A stretch of 64,000 bases of DNA from Ascoidea asiatica. Lineage: Eukaryota; Ascomycota; Saccharomycetes; Ascoideales; Ascoideaceae. Positions 11,399 to 23,432 of the stretch are shown piece by piece. Both the position numbers and the translations under genes were made by a program. The notes below the pieces were generated by a model. That model was not told the origin of the DNA, made no database searches, and saw only the letters and a list, made by a program, of their open reading frames with translations. How positions within the stretch are numbered: the stretch's first letter is position 1; each line of letters starts with the position of its first letter. The DNA lies in the NCBI GenBank assembly GCA_001600695.1, contig BCKQ01000002.1, positions 1,499,340 through 1,563,339 of the forward strand. Reading direction: 5' to 3'.

Positions 11399-11875
11399 TC
11401 ATGAAATATTTTTAAACGTTCAAAATTATATTCAAATTGATTCAATTAGAGATTTTTACTGAGACTAATTTAATGAACAGGTATTTTTTCTTTCATTCTT
11501 AAAGTTTATCTTTCTAACGTATTATTGGAAAGAATCCCAGATAGAAGAAATATTTTGACTTTTTCTTCTATTTATTTTTAGACTTTCTTTGATCAAATTA
11601 ATGAATAAAAGTTTTTTCCAAGCAAAGAACATATTAGCATGCTTCATCTTAAAGATTTAGTATACGTATATCGAATTCCAAGAAGTTTGTTGATTTCGCA
11701 CACAACAAATAGATCAATAAATGAATTATTTTTTGAAAGAGAATCTAAGTCTCAAAAATAACGAATTCTTTTACAAAATTATTTACTTGAAATTTCATAC
11801 GTTTGAATTAAAACAAAGATTTATTATTAAAAAGATAAAAAGATAAAAAGAATACAAACCAAAAATGATATTTAT
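11399..11875. other. Convergent intergenic region before VMA1
   Basis: AT-rich 3' flanks of two convergent genes; nothing further recognised. Confidence 0.45.
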
Positions 11876-14800
11876 TTACTCGCTAGCCTCGGTAAATGAA
11901 TCAATAATCGAGGTTTGAAGTTTCTCAAACTCTTTTTTACCAGCAACTTCTCCAAGACTTGGCTCAAAAAACTTAGCTGAAGAGACCTTATGCCTAGTAT
12001 CAGATGTTGCTTCAGCAAGTTTTGACCATTGTGCACCACCAGAAACAGCTTTCTGAGCTTCTTCATAATAGCTTACAAAGGATTTCATCATGTCATATGT
12101 CTTCCATATAGGACAGAAGCAATCATAAGAAGAGTAACCATTTTGTTGCAAGAAATCTTCTTTGATTAATGTTGAAACATCTAAAGTAATTTTATCTGAA
12201 TCAGATAAAGCTGATTTACCAACTAATTGAACAACCTGCTCAAGCTCTTCCGCATTAGATAAAATTTCCTTGATTCTATCTCTAAGCACTGGAAATTCTG
12301 GATAATTATTATCATAGTATTTACCTAAAACATTAGTATATTTAGAATAAGAAATGGATGTATTAATAGATGGAAAATGTTTTCTTTGAGCCAATTTTTT
12401 ATCTAAACCCCAGAAAACTTGGGTAATACCCAATGTAGATGTAGTAACAGGATCTGAAAAATCACCACCGGCGGGAGAGACGGCTGCAACAATTGAAACA
12501 GAACCAATTCTTTCAGGGGAACCTAAAGCAACAGCTTTTCCAGCTCTTTCATAGAAAGATGCAAGTTTAGCACCAAGATAGGCAGGGAAACCTTGATCAG
12601 CAGGCATTTCACCAAGACGACCTGAAATTTCTCTTAAAGCTTCAGCCCAACGTGAAGAAGAATCCGCAATCATAGAAACATGCTTTCCCTGATCTCTAAA
12701 ATATTCAGCTAGAGTGATACCAGTATAGATTGAAGCCTCTCTAGCTGCAACAGGCATATTAGAAGTATTAGCGACTAAAGTAGTACGTTTCATAATAGGT
12801 TCTTTACGATCACCAATTGTTGTATATAATTCAGGGAACTCCATTAAAACTTCCGCCATTTCATTTCCTCTTTCACCACAGTTATGAACTAAGGCACAAT
12901 TTGACAATAAAAATTGACGATCAGAATCTTCTGAAAGTGTAATACCGAAATAATCAGCTTCTGAGGTTTGTGAAATATTAAAATGCATAGATTCAGGTAA
13001 TCGATCAACTTTAGTTGGAGCAGCGCATGATTTTCTTGGTAAGGCACATTTTGAAAGAACAGAAAACAATGTATTTCCGCCAGTCAAACATACTTTATAA
13101 GCATTTTTACTTTTAGCTCCTTCAACAGTATTCTTTTTAACGGAAGAAGCAGAAGCACGAATACCAAGAGATCTGGCTAAGGTAACAAGACCATCACGAA
13201 TTCCAGGATAAGTTGTTTCAACAGTTGCTGAAATTGGAGTTCCGTCATCGGCGTGTTTGACATTACCATCAGAATCGATTAATCCGGCAATATAGTTTTC
13301 ACGGAATTCAATAGTTTCTGAATTAAAAAAGGAAGGTATTGTTTTGGTTTCATTATTAAGACCAACTTCATTCATTAAGTTACTGAAAACATTGTTAACA
13401 TTGTGGCTTTTATCAGTTCCATTTCCGTTAATAGAAACAGATAGGTTAACAGAACAAGAGTTATTTGCGTTATTGTTTCCAGACCACATTCCAAAAAGAT
13501 AACCCATTTTGCTAGTTAATAATTTTGAATAGCCATTGCTTTCTAAAATACTTCCAACTTTGTTGTTTTCTAAAAGAACAGGACTAATAAGCATTTGAGT
13601 AGCTTCACGTACATTTTCGTCTAAAAGTTCAATATCTTTTGCTTCAATAATCCAATAGAAATCATCTGCTGATATGCTTGAAGAAAATTCTTTGGCTAAT
13701 TTATGAGCGTTTTCTTTACCACCATTGGAACCATGTTCAAAGCCTTGACTAAACTCTTTTACCAATTTGATTTCACGATTGTTGACACCTCCTGCAATAG
13801 CAGAAGGAATAATCATAGTTTGTTCCAAGAAATAGAAGACAGAAGTTTGCTCTTTACCATCAATAGTATTGTCAACAAGTCTGATTTGTTGTGGAGTTTT
13901 TAGAACTAACTTATGATTAGAATTACATTTATAAGAAATAAGACCAAATGCATCATCTGTATTGTTAGTTTGAATTTTTTGGGTGACGTCATACATTGTA
14001 TCTCTACCACGAGGTAAATAAACAACTTCTCTTCCATTACCATCTTTACCCATAACTTTATCGCCAACTTTGATATTTTCAATCATTTCTTCTTCACCAT
14101 TAGCCATTAAAACACCGGTACCTTTTGCAAAACAACCAACATAAATAATTACATCGGAATTTGAATATTTGGACAATGACTGTGAAATAACAGTTTTTCC
14201 ACATCCAAAAGCACCAGGGATACATGTAGTTCCACCTTGAACACAAGGAAATAAAGCATCCAAAACTCTTTGACCAGTTAATAAAGGATAATCAGCAGAT
14301 AATTTTTGAGCTACAGGTCTTGGAGCACGGACAGGCCATGTATGCATCATAGAATATGTTTGTTTTTTGCCATCAAATTCAACTTCTAAAATTGGATGAT
14401 CAACAGTATAGGAACCAGCCTCCGCAATGAAAGTGATAGTACCTCTTGCACGAGGAGGTAATAATATTTTATGATCATCTAATAAAGAATTCTCATATAT
14501 TGAACCAAAAATATCACCTCCAGTTATATGATCACCGACTTTTAAAGAGCCTGGGGTGAAAGAATATTCTACAGTTCTTGATAAAGCTGGAGCATCAATA
14601 CCTCTAGGAATATAAATTGATTGAGATTTTTCTTTAATAGCTTTTAAAGGCCTTTGAATACCATCATAAATCGTTTCCATTAAACCTGGACCTAATTCAA
14701 CAGATAATGGTTTACCAGTTCTAAGAACGGGGTCACCTACAGTTACACCGGCAGTTTCTTCATAAACTTGAATGGTACATTTATCACCATCAATTCTAAT

Positions 14801-15214
14801 AACCTCTCCTACAAGATTATCATGTCCAACTTTAACTAATTCGTACATAGCACAACCAATCATGTTTTCTGCAACAATGACTGGACCAGAAACAGAAAAA
14901 ATCTGACCATATTCATTTTCCTCAAAATCATCTAAGGAAAGACGTTTTATTTCTTTACGAGCGTTTTCAATTGCACCAGCCTATGTTTAAAAAAGTATTT
15001 ATTGTCAGTAAAAATGAATTCCAAATAATTGTTTAACTTAAAGCTTAGATCCTATGTTGTGATAATTTCAAACTGAGGACATAATCACTGTTCCACATCT
15101 AGAAAAGCGTAGATTAAACCCTTGAAGTGAATTGCATCAACTAAAAATCAGACGAAAGAAAAAAAGAATTGAACCTTTAGATGAAAACTAGAAATAAATT
15201 CGAAAACTTACCAT
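11876..15214 (-). CDS. VMA1: V-type H+-ATPase catalytic subunit A with in-frame intein; one intron
   Basis: Catalytic ATP-hydrolysing subunit of the vacuolar proton pump. Exon 1 is the ATG alone (15214..15212), intron 15211..14981 (donor GTAAGT, branch-like TACTGAC at 15010..15004, acceptor CATAG), exon 2 14980..11876. The precursor is 1035 aa. After removal of a 418-aa intein (14134..12881) the mature subunit is 617 aa, the usual length in yeast. The start follows from the joined frame [17 protein letters not shown], which matches the family exactly. Walker A GAFGCGKT lies about 20 residues before the insertion point. The intein begins at Cys284, the same site as the S. cerevisiae VMA1 intein, and is followed by [12 protein letters not shown]. 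The promoter is shared with the Ers1-like gene and has a Reb1-type CGGGTAA. Confidence 0.97.
12881..14134 (-). mobile_element. VMA1 intein (PI-SceI family), endonuclease probably inactive
   Basis: A protein-splicing element of 418 aa inside VMA1. Splicing residues are all present: Cys1 ([10 protein letters not shown]), the block B histidine (CNSNHKLVL), the C-terminal His-Asn pair (LVHN) and Cys+1 of the extein. The homing endonuclease has a normal second LAGLIDADG helix (IAGLIDSDG). The first helix reads [10 protein letters not shown] where PI-SceI has LLGLWIGDG, so the first catalytic aspartate is Asn. The segment between that helix and TIPSFF is about 36 residues shorter than in PI-SceI (454 aa), which accounts for the size difference. 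Splicing is therefore likely active and homing likely lost. Family comparison is from memory. Confidence 0.93.
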
Positions 15215-15667
15215 TTTTAATAGATAGTTATATAATGACTTTCACTTAACAATTAAAATAGTTAAATTGATTAAAAACTAATTTACTTATAAATTGGAAG
15301 GCCTGTTTTAAAGGAATACAGCTTGCTTAAAACTTGCAACCATAATGTCATGAAATTTCCACTGGAATACACCGGGTAACAAAATCCGTGTTGTTGGATC
15401 TATTTTAAAATCTTAGGATGCAGCTTAAGTAAATATAGGACATAGTGTTTGACAACAATGTTCGTTAAATCCAAATTGAGCAAATACACATGATATATAC
15501 AACCCCGTTTTTGTGGTTCCAAAATTCTCTCCAAATGTACAGTAATTCCAATTGAAACCCGGTTAAATTAATAGAATTTTAATTTCAAAGTGTATGAGAG
15601 TTATTAACTTTTTAATAAATAAATGTAAATTCAAGACAAATATTTCGATTTTAACAAAAAATAATTT
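15215..15667. promoter_or_regulatory. Divergent promoter region VMA1 / Ers1-like gene, with Reb1-type site
   Basis: 453 bp between divergent genes. An exact CGGGTAA at 15373-15379 matches the Reb1 core, a factor known to keep promoters nucleosome-free. A second AACCCGG lies near 15556. Confidence 0.4.
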
Positions 15668-16654
15668 ATGATAATAATTCTTTCAGTAAAATTAAATTTA
15701 TTGTTTACTATGATGTCAGATTTTTTTTTAATCTTGTCTGAGTTTTTAAATTTATTATCTTTACAGGCTCAAGCTTCTTTCAATAATAAAAAAGCTTCGG
15801 TTTATGGTTTATCAACAGATTTTATTTTATTTACATTTATTTCAAATCTCCTAGGAATTCTTACATCAATATTTTATAAATGCAATAGTCGGATAGTAAT
15901 TCAATTTTTTAATCGATATCCTTCATTACTTTTAAAAGATCAAGAATTGAAAGTACCATTTTCAAACTCAATTTTTTTAATCAATTTAATTCAGTGTTGT
16001 CTTTCAATATATCTAATAATTCAATTTTTTAAAACATTTAAAGAAACTCAGCATATATATCAATCAATTTCATCATTTTCCATCCTTTTTTATTCTTTAT
16101 TTTTTCTCACAATACTTATATTATTTTATCTCTTAATATTTACCAAAGATCTATCTTCGACTTATAATAAAGGGATTCATAAATTTGGATTTTTTTTTAT
16201 TGACATAATTGAATTCACATTTGTATTTAGTCAATTTGTAAAACAATTTAAATTTTTCCCACAAATTTTTTTGAATTATTTATCAGGAGATTTTGTTGGA
16301 TTAAGTTTTAATTCTTTGGTATTAAATTTAGTTTCTGTGATTGTTTTAATTTTCCAATCAATTTTTTTGGATACTTCAATTAACACGTCAGTTAATTCTT
16401 CAATTAATTATCAATTTTATTTAATTTTCAATTTATTCAATTTATTTTCTAACTCAGTTTTATTATTCGAATACTATTTTTTCAATAATAATAAAACTTT
16501 TATATCCTCAAAACTAGATATAACTTCAATCAATTTGCCTTTAAAAAATAAAAATCAGAAAATTAAAAATAATGAATTAAATGTAAATAACTCAAGCACA
16601 TATTTACCTTTAAATTCATTATCCAAATCCTTGACCAGTAACCGATTAGACTAA
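15668..16654 (+). CDS. PQ-loop membrane protein, Ers1/cystinosin-like
   Basis: Predicted lysosome/vacuole-type transporter of the cystinosin (PQ-loop) family, 328 aa. About seven hydrophobic helices span residues 15-270, followed by a short Asn/Lys/Ser-rich tail. The second PQ motif is intact in FFPQIFLNYLSGDFVGLSFN. The first loop aligns as QAQASFNNKKASVYGLSTDF, so its proline is replaced by alanine. Topology and loop spacing resemble S. cerevisiae Ers1 (260 aa), a cystine transporter homologue. Overall identity to the family is low and function is inferred. Translation may start at the first ATG (15668) or the internal Met pair about 15 residues in. Confidence 0.62.
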   Translation: MIIILSVKLNLLFTMMSDFFLILSEFLNLLSLQAQASFNNKKASVYGLSTDFILFTFISNLLGILTSIFYKCNSRIVIQFFNRYPSLLLKDQELKVPFSNSIFLINLIQCCLSIYLIIQFFKTFKETQHIYQSISSFSILFYSLFFLTILILFYLLIFTKDLSSTYNKGIHKFGFFFIDIIEFTFVFSQFVKQFKFFPQIFLNYLSGDFVGLSFNSLVLNLVSVIVLIFQSIFLDTSINTSVNSSINYQFYLIFNLFNLFSNSVLLFEYYFFNNNKTFISSKLDITSINLPLKNKNQKIKNNELNVNNSSTYLPLNSLSKSLTSNRLD

Positions 16655-17375
16655 ATCACAATTTATCCATTATGATTTTCAATTTTATATATAAAAATAT
16701 ACCACTATCAAAAGTTAAATAAGATCAAAAGTGGTTAAAATCATTTAGTTCAATTAAAGTTTCTTTAGTTTACTTAATAAGCTAACCTTTATAATGAAAA
16801 GATCCAGAACTTTGGTCTCTAACGTAAATGTATTTGCAAAAATATATTTCTGGAGCACAAAAGAAATATGAATTTATTTCCAAAATATTCTCTTCTCAAG
16901 TAATAATGCTAATGCTGCTTGCTGGCTTTTTCATTTTTTTTTTGGCTGTCGTTGGAAGGATGCGAATTTTTATTATAACCTTTACCTAGAGTATAATCCT
17001 ATATAAACACATATAGCTTTCATTAATAGAATCTTAATGCAAAACCAAATTGCTATTCATAATAATATCTCTTATAATTCTTTCAGGAAAAATATTTTAC
17101 GATGTGAGAAAAAATAGTGTTTATTCAACAAAATGTGTATTAAAATAAAGTCATAAAACAAAAATAATTATGCAAAAAACCAAATAAAAATTGCCATACA
17201 CTTTATGGTGAACAAAACCAGTTTTATAAAAAGAAGAAAGTTTTTTTTAAACCCAACCCAAAAGTTGAAAAGAATTATGAAAAATTTTGATAAAATTGAA
17301 AAATTTACTAGCAAACTTATTTTAAAGAAATATATTTTTTTCAGAAAAAAGAAAAGGCTTGATTTTCTTTTTTGT
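16655..17375. other. Convergent intergenic region, Ers1-like/RBS1
   Basis: 720 bp of AT-rich sequence between two 3' ends. A 66-codon plus-strand frame at 17205-17405 is Lys/Phe-rich, overlaps the RBS1 end and is judged chance. No RNA gene recognised. Confidence 0.45.
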
Positions 17376-19369
17376 TCACTTTTCTTCTGTGACTTTAATG
17401 TCTAAGTCTTTGAAATCTTTGGAAATTTCATCGGGTGAAGATTCTAAAGTTTGATCATCTTTATCGCTTTCAACACTATTTGAATTTGTTCGAATAATTT
17501 CAGCAGTGTTTAAATTGTTGTTTTGACTATAATGATAATCATTATTATCAGTATTATTTGTATTGTTATAGTTCTTATGATTACTTCTGTGGCTATTCTT
17601 ATGATTATAGTTGTTATTGTGATAATTATTATTTGTGTTATTGGAATTTCTGTATGAGCCTTTCGAAAAATTTCTCTTGTACTTATAATTATTGTTACTA
17701 TTATTATTAGTATTGTTATTATTACTATTATTACTATTATTACTATGATTATTATTGATATTATTATTGTTGCTATTATTAGTTATAATATTATTGTTAT
17801 TATTACTAATGTTATTATTGATTCCATTATTATTCATCATTACGCCTGGAGGCATATACATATTTTGAGGCTGTACCATATAATTTGGATAGGCAGGGGC
17901 AAAATAGCCTGGATTGAAATTTTGAGGGTAATAAGGGGGTATTTCATTTATGTTTCCATTACTATTATTACGAGAATTATAATTGGAATTATCAGAAGTA
18001 GGATTCATTAAAGTATTCAAATTATTATTGCCAAAGTAATTTCCGCCTTTATTTGTATTATAATTTGAATAATTATTTGAGTTCATATTAGGAGATTTAC
18101 TTGGTCTCAATGTTGGAGAGTTAGGGTGAGATGTGGAAGGATTAGATCGTGGTGGGCGCGGAAGTAATAAATTATAATTTGAATTAGATGATTGAGGTAA
18201 TTGTGGCATAGAATGCTGATGAATTAAAGAAGGAGTATTTATCATTGGGGGAGCTAAAGGTTGAAAATATTGGGGATTTTGAGGAGAAAGGGCATTAGGT
18301 CCCATCATTGAAGAATTCGATGAACCATTGGTAGGAAGTAACCCCATACCCATATTCATATTCATACCAAATGGTGGAAACATCTGAGGAGTTTGCATTT
18401 GAGAAAAATAAGGTGAATTCCATTGATTTTTCATATTATCATAATTATTATTTAAATTACCATTATTAATAGAATGTGATATATTATTATCACTGTTTAT
18501 ACTATTATTTGACATGTTTCTATTATTATTTCTTCTATTTGAGTGTTTTTTATAGTTATTTGGATTCATCATTAAATTATTTTGATTATAATAATTATTA
18601 GGTAAAGGAGATGGAAAATAATTAGTTGGGTAAAATGGAGAATTAAACCTATCAAAATTTGGATCCATATACTGATTTTCATACCTATCATATGAATTAT
18701 ACATATTATTTGGATTATAATTATAATTTGATTTATAATCAAATTGAGAGTCATTAATTTCTGAATTTTCGATATCTTCATTATATTCATCATCATCAAG
18801 ATCATCATCAGGTTCACCTTCATTATCTTTATAAATTCTTTCTTTCGCTTGAATATAAAGAGCTTCTTTTGAAGCCCTTTCAGATTCAAGAGTTGGATTA
18901 GATTCGTTATTTACTTGAGGTGTGAAAGTATGATCTCTTTTATTTAAAAAATCTTGATGTTTTTGTTCCTTTTGTTCTTTTTCAATTTTAGCCTTTTCAT
19001 CTAACAATCTTTTAACATCTTCTTTTCTTTTCATAATTTTAAAAGCATGATGATCTATACTATTGCTTAAAGTTTTACTACTATTGTTATTGTTGTTATT
19101 ATTATTGTTTTTGTTTTTATTATTAGTAGTAGTATTAGTAGCATTATTATTACTACTACTATTATTGATACTATTATTATTATAATTATTGGTATTATTA
19201 TTATTAGTAGTATTGATAGTGTTATTATTAACGCTATTATTGATATTAGTACTTTTATTAGCATTATTATTCGTGTTGTTATTTTTGATATTATAAGTGC
19301 GAGGAGGTAAAATAAAATTGTTAACAGGTGGAGGAATATTGTTATTGAAATTATTTAAGTTTGAGCCCA

Positions 19370-19402
<33 letters not shown>

Positions 19403-20600
19403 GAGGATTCAAATTTGTAATATTGTTATTGATCATAGAAACGTTAGTATTTAGATTATTATTCATATTGAAATTGTTATTATAATTATTATTAAATTTA
19501 TTATTAAAATTATTGTTCATATTATTATTGATGTTATGATTGAGATTATTGATATGATTATTGGTATTATTATTATTAATATTATTATTATTATTAATAT
19601 TATTATTACTATTACTATTACTATTATTATTATTAACATTATGGTTATTATTGTGATTATTGTGATTATTATTGATATTATTATTATAGTTATTATTACG
19701 AATAATTTTTTTGGATATATCATTATTGAAATTGTTGATAGAAGGATCTATTGGTAAAGGTTTATTATTAACAAAATCCGGAATAGTTGATAGATGAATT
19801 TTTTGTTTGATGTGAGTATCTTGATCATTTGTTGAAATTGTAATACTATTATTGTTCTCATTATCTAAATCTTCTTCTTTAACATTTAATTGATTTGGGG
19901 GAGTGAAATTTTTATATACAACGACAGAAACACCATCATTACCTAAGATATGACCTAAATCATGATAATCAGCTATATGATGAGCTAATAATCTATAATA
20001 TGAATTCATTGGTTTTAATTTATAAGAATTTACATTTGAAGTTACGAATTCTAATAAAGAAGATTCTAATCTTAATACAAATTGTCTATCACGAGTATTG
20101 AATAAAGCGCCAACAAGACAATCACTTAAACCATATTTATTTGAATTATTATTTGTATTTGTAGTAGAATTTGTATTGGCGGTTAAATTTGAAGTACCAT
20201 TAGTATTAATTTTATTATTATTACTGTCATTTAAATTATTGGTATTATTAGCGATTGTGTTACCATTGATATTTGAATTTAAACTTGAATTTGAAATTGA
20301 ATTAATAGATTGTTTTAAATTGGAATCAGAATTTGATTCTATAGTAGTAGCATTTGATTTAATGGATTTAATTGATTTATCTGATATATGTGATGTATTT
20401 GAATTATTTGAATTATCAGTTACATTTTCAGATAAATTTGAAGTTGGAGTCGAAGGATTAATTGAAGTAGATATTGAAGAATTTTTAGAATCTAAATTTA
20501 AATTACTTTGATTATTTAACTCATGCTTAACATTGTTATTTTTATTATTATTGTCAGTTGAATTTGAATTTGAATGAGAATGAGATAAAATTTCAGTCAT
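17376..20600 (-). CDS. RBS1: R3H and SUZ domain RNA-binding protein, Rbs1-like, Asn-rich
   Basis: Single-stranded nucleic-acid-binding protein; S. cerevisiae Rbs1 is linked to RNA polymerase III assembly. The 1074 aa contain an R3H domain at about residues 165-240. It has the diagnostic Arg and His in MNSYYRLLAHHIADYHDLGH. A SUZ-type basic helix follows at about 520-565 (KIMKRKEDVKRLLDEKAKIE). The rest is low complexity: N-terminal Ser/Asn, long Asn tracts at about 290-500, an acidic patch (EDDDLDDDEYNEDIE-like) near 600, then a Pro/Asn/Tyr/Met-rich prion-like C-terminus. The protein is about twice the length of the S. cerevisiae homologue because of Asn expansion. RBS1 neighbours UFD2 and RPL35 in S. 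cerevisiae; here it lies on the other side of ARF1. Assignment rests on the R3H+SUZ pair and synteny. Confidence 0.82.
19060..19720. repeat. ATT/AAT trinucleotide tracts within RBS1
   Basis: Long imperfect runs of (ATT)n/(AAT)n, for example the nearly pure run at 19375-19400 and the stretch at 19560-19690. They encode poly-Asn on the minus strand. They also create Ile-rich open frames on the plus strand and alternative frames, which are not genes. Confidence 0.9.
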
Positions 20601-23432
20601 TTTTTTAAATATGAGCTATATTTTAGCAAATTTTTATAAAAACTAAATTATTTTATAATATATTTATATTAAGATAATTTAGTGTATAAATTCAAGAATC
20701 AATTGAATAAATAATTAAATGATTGAAATTTTTATATTTTTAAAATATAATTATCTGAGTATATGTATGATATTGAAAATTGAAAAATAAAATAAGGAAA
20801 TTATTATTTGATAAGAAAAGCCAACTGAAAATATAAAATATTATTGAAAATTATGTCAATTTAACTTTTTTTAATGTTTAAAATAATTTTATTTATCAGT
20901 AAATTTATTTTAATAATAATTTTCGAAATTGTTTTAAAATTAATTTTTCAATAAAACGAATGATTTATAAATATTATAGAAACAAAATAAGATTTGCTTT
21001 TAAGAAATTAGTAATTGAGTTATATTAAAAACGATGAAGTTGAAATTTTAAATCAGGGGAGTATTATAATCAAGCAATTTTGAATTATGTTTTTTTTTTT
21101 AATAAATACTTAGGAGTACCCACAGTATATTTTTGAATTATTCTTCAGTTTCGAATATAATTTGAAGTTATATTACTACTACCCAGCAGAAATTTTAAAT
21201 AGGTTAAAAAAAAAAAAAAAAAAAAGATCAAGGTTGAAAAGCTAAATTCAAAATTTTGAAAGAAATTAAAAAGATCGAATTTGAAAACTAAATCAAAAAT
21301 GATATTTTGAAATTATTGAAATGAATTGAATTTGAATATTTGAGATCAATTATGCGAAATTGATTAATATTTTTATTGAAATAATAATAATATTTAATAG
21401 TTGGTTAACTATTGGAAGGAATTATTGGAAAGGTAATGATAGAGTAAAGTCCATAAAGTGATAATATTAAATAAGAATAAGAATAAGATAATATGATAAT
21501 ATAATAATATGAAAATATGATAATAATACAAAGGTTAATGATAGTACTCTGGGTAGGTATTGTAAGTGTCACGTACTGTATGAGCGACGTAGGCTTCGTT
21601 GCAGAGTGATGGCAGGCAGAGAGAGGGCAAACAGCGGGTACCTTCACTGTTTACTGTATCGCCCTGAAGCTCGCTCACTAGGGCTGTACCTTCACTTCTC
21701 ACGCTCACGCTTTCGGTATCGTACCGCTCTCTTTGATCAGTGTCCGGGGCCCGGAAGGCAGGGGTTCCAACCCCCAACGGCTTAAGTAATTGGTAGCTCA
21801 GCACTGAAAGTAAGAACCTCCAAGGCGAAAGCAATAACAATGGCTCACTCTTTTCAAACCACAAAGCCAACTACCACCTTCACGGTTGTGTCATGAACTC
21901 AGCTCATATGAATCCCCAAAGTCAGGTGCTGAAATTTCAAATTTCAAAAAGTCTTTTCTCGTGCCTTGGGCGGCTGTTCGAAGAAATTCAATCCGAGCGT
22001 TTCCGCTAGTATTCCGACTAGATTTCCAAATTCTATACTGTATAATACCACGTGCATTTATTGAAAATGTAGCACCGTCTTTAAGGATTACATTTAAGGT
22101 CACGCGACAAACCTCCGAATCCCCATAATCTAGAATTAATCATATTGAAAAATCCTTGAAATTCTTGAGATCTTCTTTTGTGTTTTCATTAAAGCCAGGT
22201 AGCGTTAAATATCAATTGAATAACAGAAGAGTGTCAACCTTTAATGCCTGGCAGTGTACATTTCAATCGAAGTAGTTGACTCTAGATTTTTTTTTCGTTT
22301 GACTCTAGACTTACTGTTTTCTGGAATCAAGAATAAAATCATTGATTAGTGATAGCGATGGCTGATACAAATTATAAAATTCAAATATTCTCTTACGCTT
22401 TTAGTAGTTATTTACAGGATTTGAAAACACCCATTAGTTCTTCTTATCAGTGATGTCTACTTTTGTTTCACCATGAATCTAGATATCAGAAATATTTTGG
22501 TGTTTGTGTTAGTTTGAGAAGCTACAGGGTATGTACTAGTAAAATATTGTTTTTTCAAGTATTATGTATTACTAGCACAAATAGTCCCGTGCTTTTTCTG
22601 CAAAAGCACGTTATTGTAACGTTTCCGGCATGAATATATGGAAAAGTAAAGAACACCTCACTTGTTCTGATTCTTCTTTAGATTCCACTTCAGTTATCTG
22701 ATTTCATAATTGATTATGTGTGAAGCACAAGCAAATAGTGCTTCTCCTATGGCACTTGTTCAGCAGCCAGTAAAAGCGGCGTGTCAGGCCAACCCCTTTT
22801 CCCACAGACAGCGCTTTCCTCCAAAACTAGGCAATTGAAGAAACTTCCAGTCGCGCCCTGCTATATGCATGTGCTTTCCATCCTTTCTCCTGCACTTTCT
22901 CCCTGTTTCTCAATTGTAGGCGGTGAATCGCTGAATTTACCAGACTGATTTTGTTCTGTTTGTAGTATTACCGGTAGAAATAGTACGTAGTAATAATAAT
23001 AATAATAATAATAGTAATAGTAATAGTAATAGTAATAGTAATAGTAATAGTATTACAGTAATGCCAATACTAATACTAATACTAATTAACTAATTAATTA
23101 CTGCTAATAGTATTAATACTAACAGTATCACGACTTTACTGCCATTTGTTTATATTCCTCTTTTTTTATTCACTTCATCCTCCATCTTCAAATCTTCAAT
23201 CTTAAGTCTTTATTCTCTATTCTCTATTCTTTATAGACATATCTGGCTTGTATTTGTTTTTTTATATCTTCTTTTATAACTTTCAAATATTTCTTCCATT
23301 TTTTTATTTCTTATTTCTATAATTAATATATCAATTATATCCCAAATCTTTTTACTTCTTATTCAATTAATTAATTCAATCATAGGTTAATTATTCCTAA
23401 TAATACATTTATAATATATATATTAATAAAAG
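20601..23432. other. Long divergent intergenic region RBS1/ARF1 with GC-rich islands
   Basis: 2.8 kb without a supported gene. 20601-21540 is AT-rich. 21540-22130 and 22560-22930 are distinctly GC-richer (for example the ggggcccgg near 21746). Small overlapping open frames occur on both strands of 21405-22128, but none resembles a known protein. A CACGTG lies at 22049-22054 and CACGCGA near 22099. The region probably holds the promoters of RBS1 and ARF1 and perhaps an unannotated RNA. Confidence 0.5.
22990..23090. repeat. Compound microsatellite (TAA)n-(TAGTAA)n-(TACTAA)n
   Basis: A (TAA)7 run from 22991, about seven copies of the hexamer TAGTAA to about 23052, then three ACTAAT units at 23066-23086 upstream of ARF1. 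Confidence 0.9.

Noticed and set aside
19536-19757. Ile-rich plus-strand frames within RBS1, and similar ones at 17745-18011 and 37650-37859
   Set aside because: They are readings of (ATT)n on the strand opposite poly-Asn; no gene.
20098-20511. 137-codon plus-strand frame
   Set aside because: Antisense shadow of the N-terminal part of RBS1, whose R3H domain proves the minus frame.
21405-22128. Overlapping small frames on both strands in the RBS1/ARF1 gap, considered as a transposon or LTR relic
   Set aside because: No terminal repeats, no reverse transcriptase, transposase or gag-like motif, and the frames simply track the GC-rich composition.
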